From an uncultured Oscillospiraceae bacterium (lineage in GTDB: Bacteria; Bacillota; Clostridia; Oscillospirales; Ruminococcaceae), in NCBI GenBank assembly GCA_910587465.1, contig CAJUMS010000137.1, forward strand, positions 1-5,349: DNA of 5,349 bases, written 5' to 3'. Under the pieces are notes generated by a model. That model was not told the origin of the DNA. It saw nothing but the letters and a program-made list of their open reading frames with translations, and did not search any database. A program made the position numbers and the translations under genes. This document shows, piece after piece, positions 5,175-5,349 of the stretch. How positions within the stretch are numbered: the first letter of the stretch is position 1; the number at the start of each line of letters is the position of its first letter.

Positions 5175-5196
5175 TACAAATTTTCGCGCCGATTTT

Positions 5197-5349
5197 TTAC
5201 ATCGACATTTTCGGCTCCTGAACTTCCGTCTGCTCTGTAATCTGGTGGAACTTATCCACCTCGGGGCAGATCCCGAGCGACCTACCGTTATCGAAATGAT
5301 GTTGTATAATAAAACTTGACACCAAATTCTCAAAGAAGTATAATGCAAG
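5197..5349 (-). CDS. C-terminal end of an unidentified protein (partial)
   Basis: One frame is open from the right-hand edge to TAA at 5199-5197, giving 50 residues that end in TEQTEVQEPKMSM. I do not recognise the family. The last 31 sense codons look coding: 23 of 31 end in G or C by my count, and the peptide is hydrophilic and ordinary. The first 19 codons are different: only 6 of 19 end in G or C, and a perfect promoter for the opposite strand lies within them. So the true gene may enter the window intact, or only its 3' part may survive next to foreign sequence, or the region may be a leader for the methyltransferase operon. A second frame is also open here, but its peptide is rich in Arg, Ser and Lys and looks like a shadow. 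The stop is 35 bases before the cytosine methyltransferase start. Confidence 0.42.
   Translation of the reverse strand, partial: LALYFFENLVSSFIIQHHFDNGRSLGICPEVDKFHQITEQTEVQEPKMSM
5244..5277. repeat. Two back-to-back 6-bp hairpins
   Basis: GGTGGA at 5244-5249 pairs with TCCACC at 5255-5260 across five bases. CTCGGG at 5260-5265 pairs with CCCGAG at 5272-5277 across six bases. The two perfect inverted repeats touch and share base 5260. They fall in the part that otherwise reads as the end of a coding region. They could be RNA structure, a protein-binding site or a chance product of coding sequence. Confidence 0.5.
5306..5333 (-). promoter_or_regulatory. Possible sigma-A promoter for the minus-strand operon
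   Basis: On the minus strand, TTGAGA (5333-5328), 16 bases, then TATTAT (5311-5306) gives five of six matches in each box. It would start transcription near 5299 and drive the methyltransferase operon. It overlaps the stronger plus-strand promoter, and AT-rich sequence makes such matches common, so support is modest. Confidence 0.3.
5316..5344 (+). promoter_or_regulatory. Perfect-consensus sigma-A promoter pointing out of the window
   Basis: TTGACA at 5316-5321 and TATAAT at 5339-5344 are separated by exactly 17 bases, matching the housekeeping promoter consensus at all twelve positions. Transcription would begin about 5350 or later and run rightward, away from every gene in this window. The gene it serves is not visible. 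It might belong to a divergently transcribed gene or to the end of an inserted element. Confidence 0.75.

Noticed and set aside
5151..5348. 65-residue Arg/Ser/Lys-rich minus-strand frame at the right edge
   Set aside because: Its composition is typical of an out-of-frame reading, and it runs through the cytosine methyltransferase Shine-Dalgarno and start. The neighbouring frame ending at 5197 shows better codon periodicity.
1..5349. CRISPR array, tRNA or rRNA genes, transposase
   Set aside because: I saw no regularly spaced direct repeats, no tRNA-like cloverleaf or rRNA sequence, and no transposase motif on either strand.

Overview
The window looks like the accessory part of an integrative and conjugative element (or a close relative) from a Gram-positive, Clostridia-type gut bacterium. 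The reasons are strong GGAGG ribosome sites, mixed base composition, and gene families typical of such elements: a DUF6133-like small membrane protein, DUF3849, an LPD28-like protein, a YubB/Api92-like protein, a BRO/KilAC antirepressor and solitary DNA methyltransferases. The assignment rests on family recognition by eye; no search was run.

All credible genes lie on the minus strand and read right to left. In transcription order they are: the tail of an unidentified protein (5349-5197); a complete C5-cytosine methyltransferase (5161-4025); a YubB/DUF1281-like protein (4080-3349); an LPD28-like protein (3337-3005); a 112-base structured gap; a complete D12-class N6-adenine methyltransferase (2892-2062); an AbrB-like protein with two tandem half-domains (2075-1836); a BRO-N/KilAC antirepressor (1843-1058); a DUF3849 protein (1074-355); a 128-base gap with three stem-loops; and the start of a DUF6133-like membrane protein (226-1, running off the edge). 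Neighbours mostly overlap or are a few bases apart, which indicates one or two translationally coupled operons. The plus strand carries no convincing gene, but a perfect-consensus sigma-A promoter points out of the right-hand edge.

The most striking point is that both methyltransferases are intact only if they start at ATA. Each has an ATA codon at a normal distance from a good Shine-Dalgarno, exactly where the family's first methionine is expected, with an in-frame stop just upstream and no ATG, GTG or TTG in between. Starting at the first conventional codon would remove the AdoMet-binding motif of both enzymes. The adenine methyltransferase also has a Shine-Dalgarno with ten bases of complementarity to the 16S tail, and that site can be locked in an 11-bp hairpin. 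Together these suggest that methylation is held at a low or conditional level.

Likely working model (inference): the two methyltransferases, with no visible restriction partner, modify the element's DNA against host restriction or regulate it. The AbrB-like protein and the antirepressor form a coupled regulatory pair. The DUF6133 gene marks the edge of the conjugation module, separated from the regulatory block by structured RNA that could attenuate transcription.
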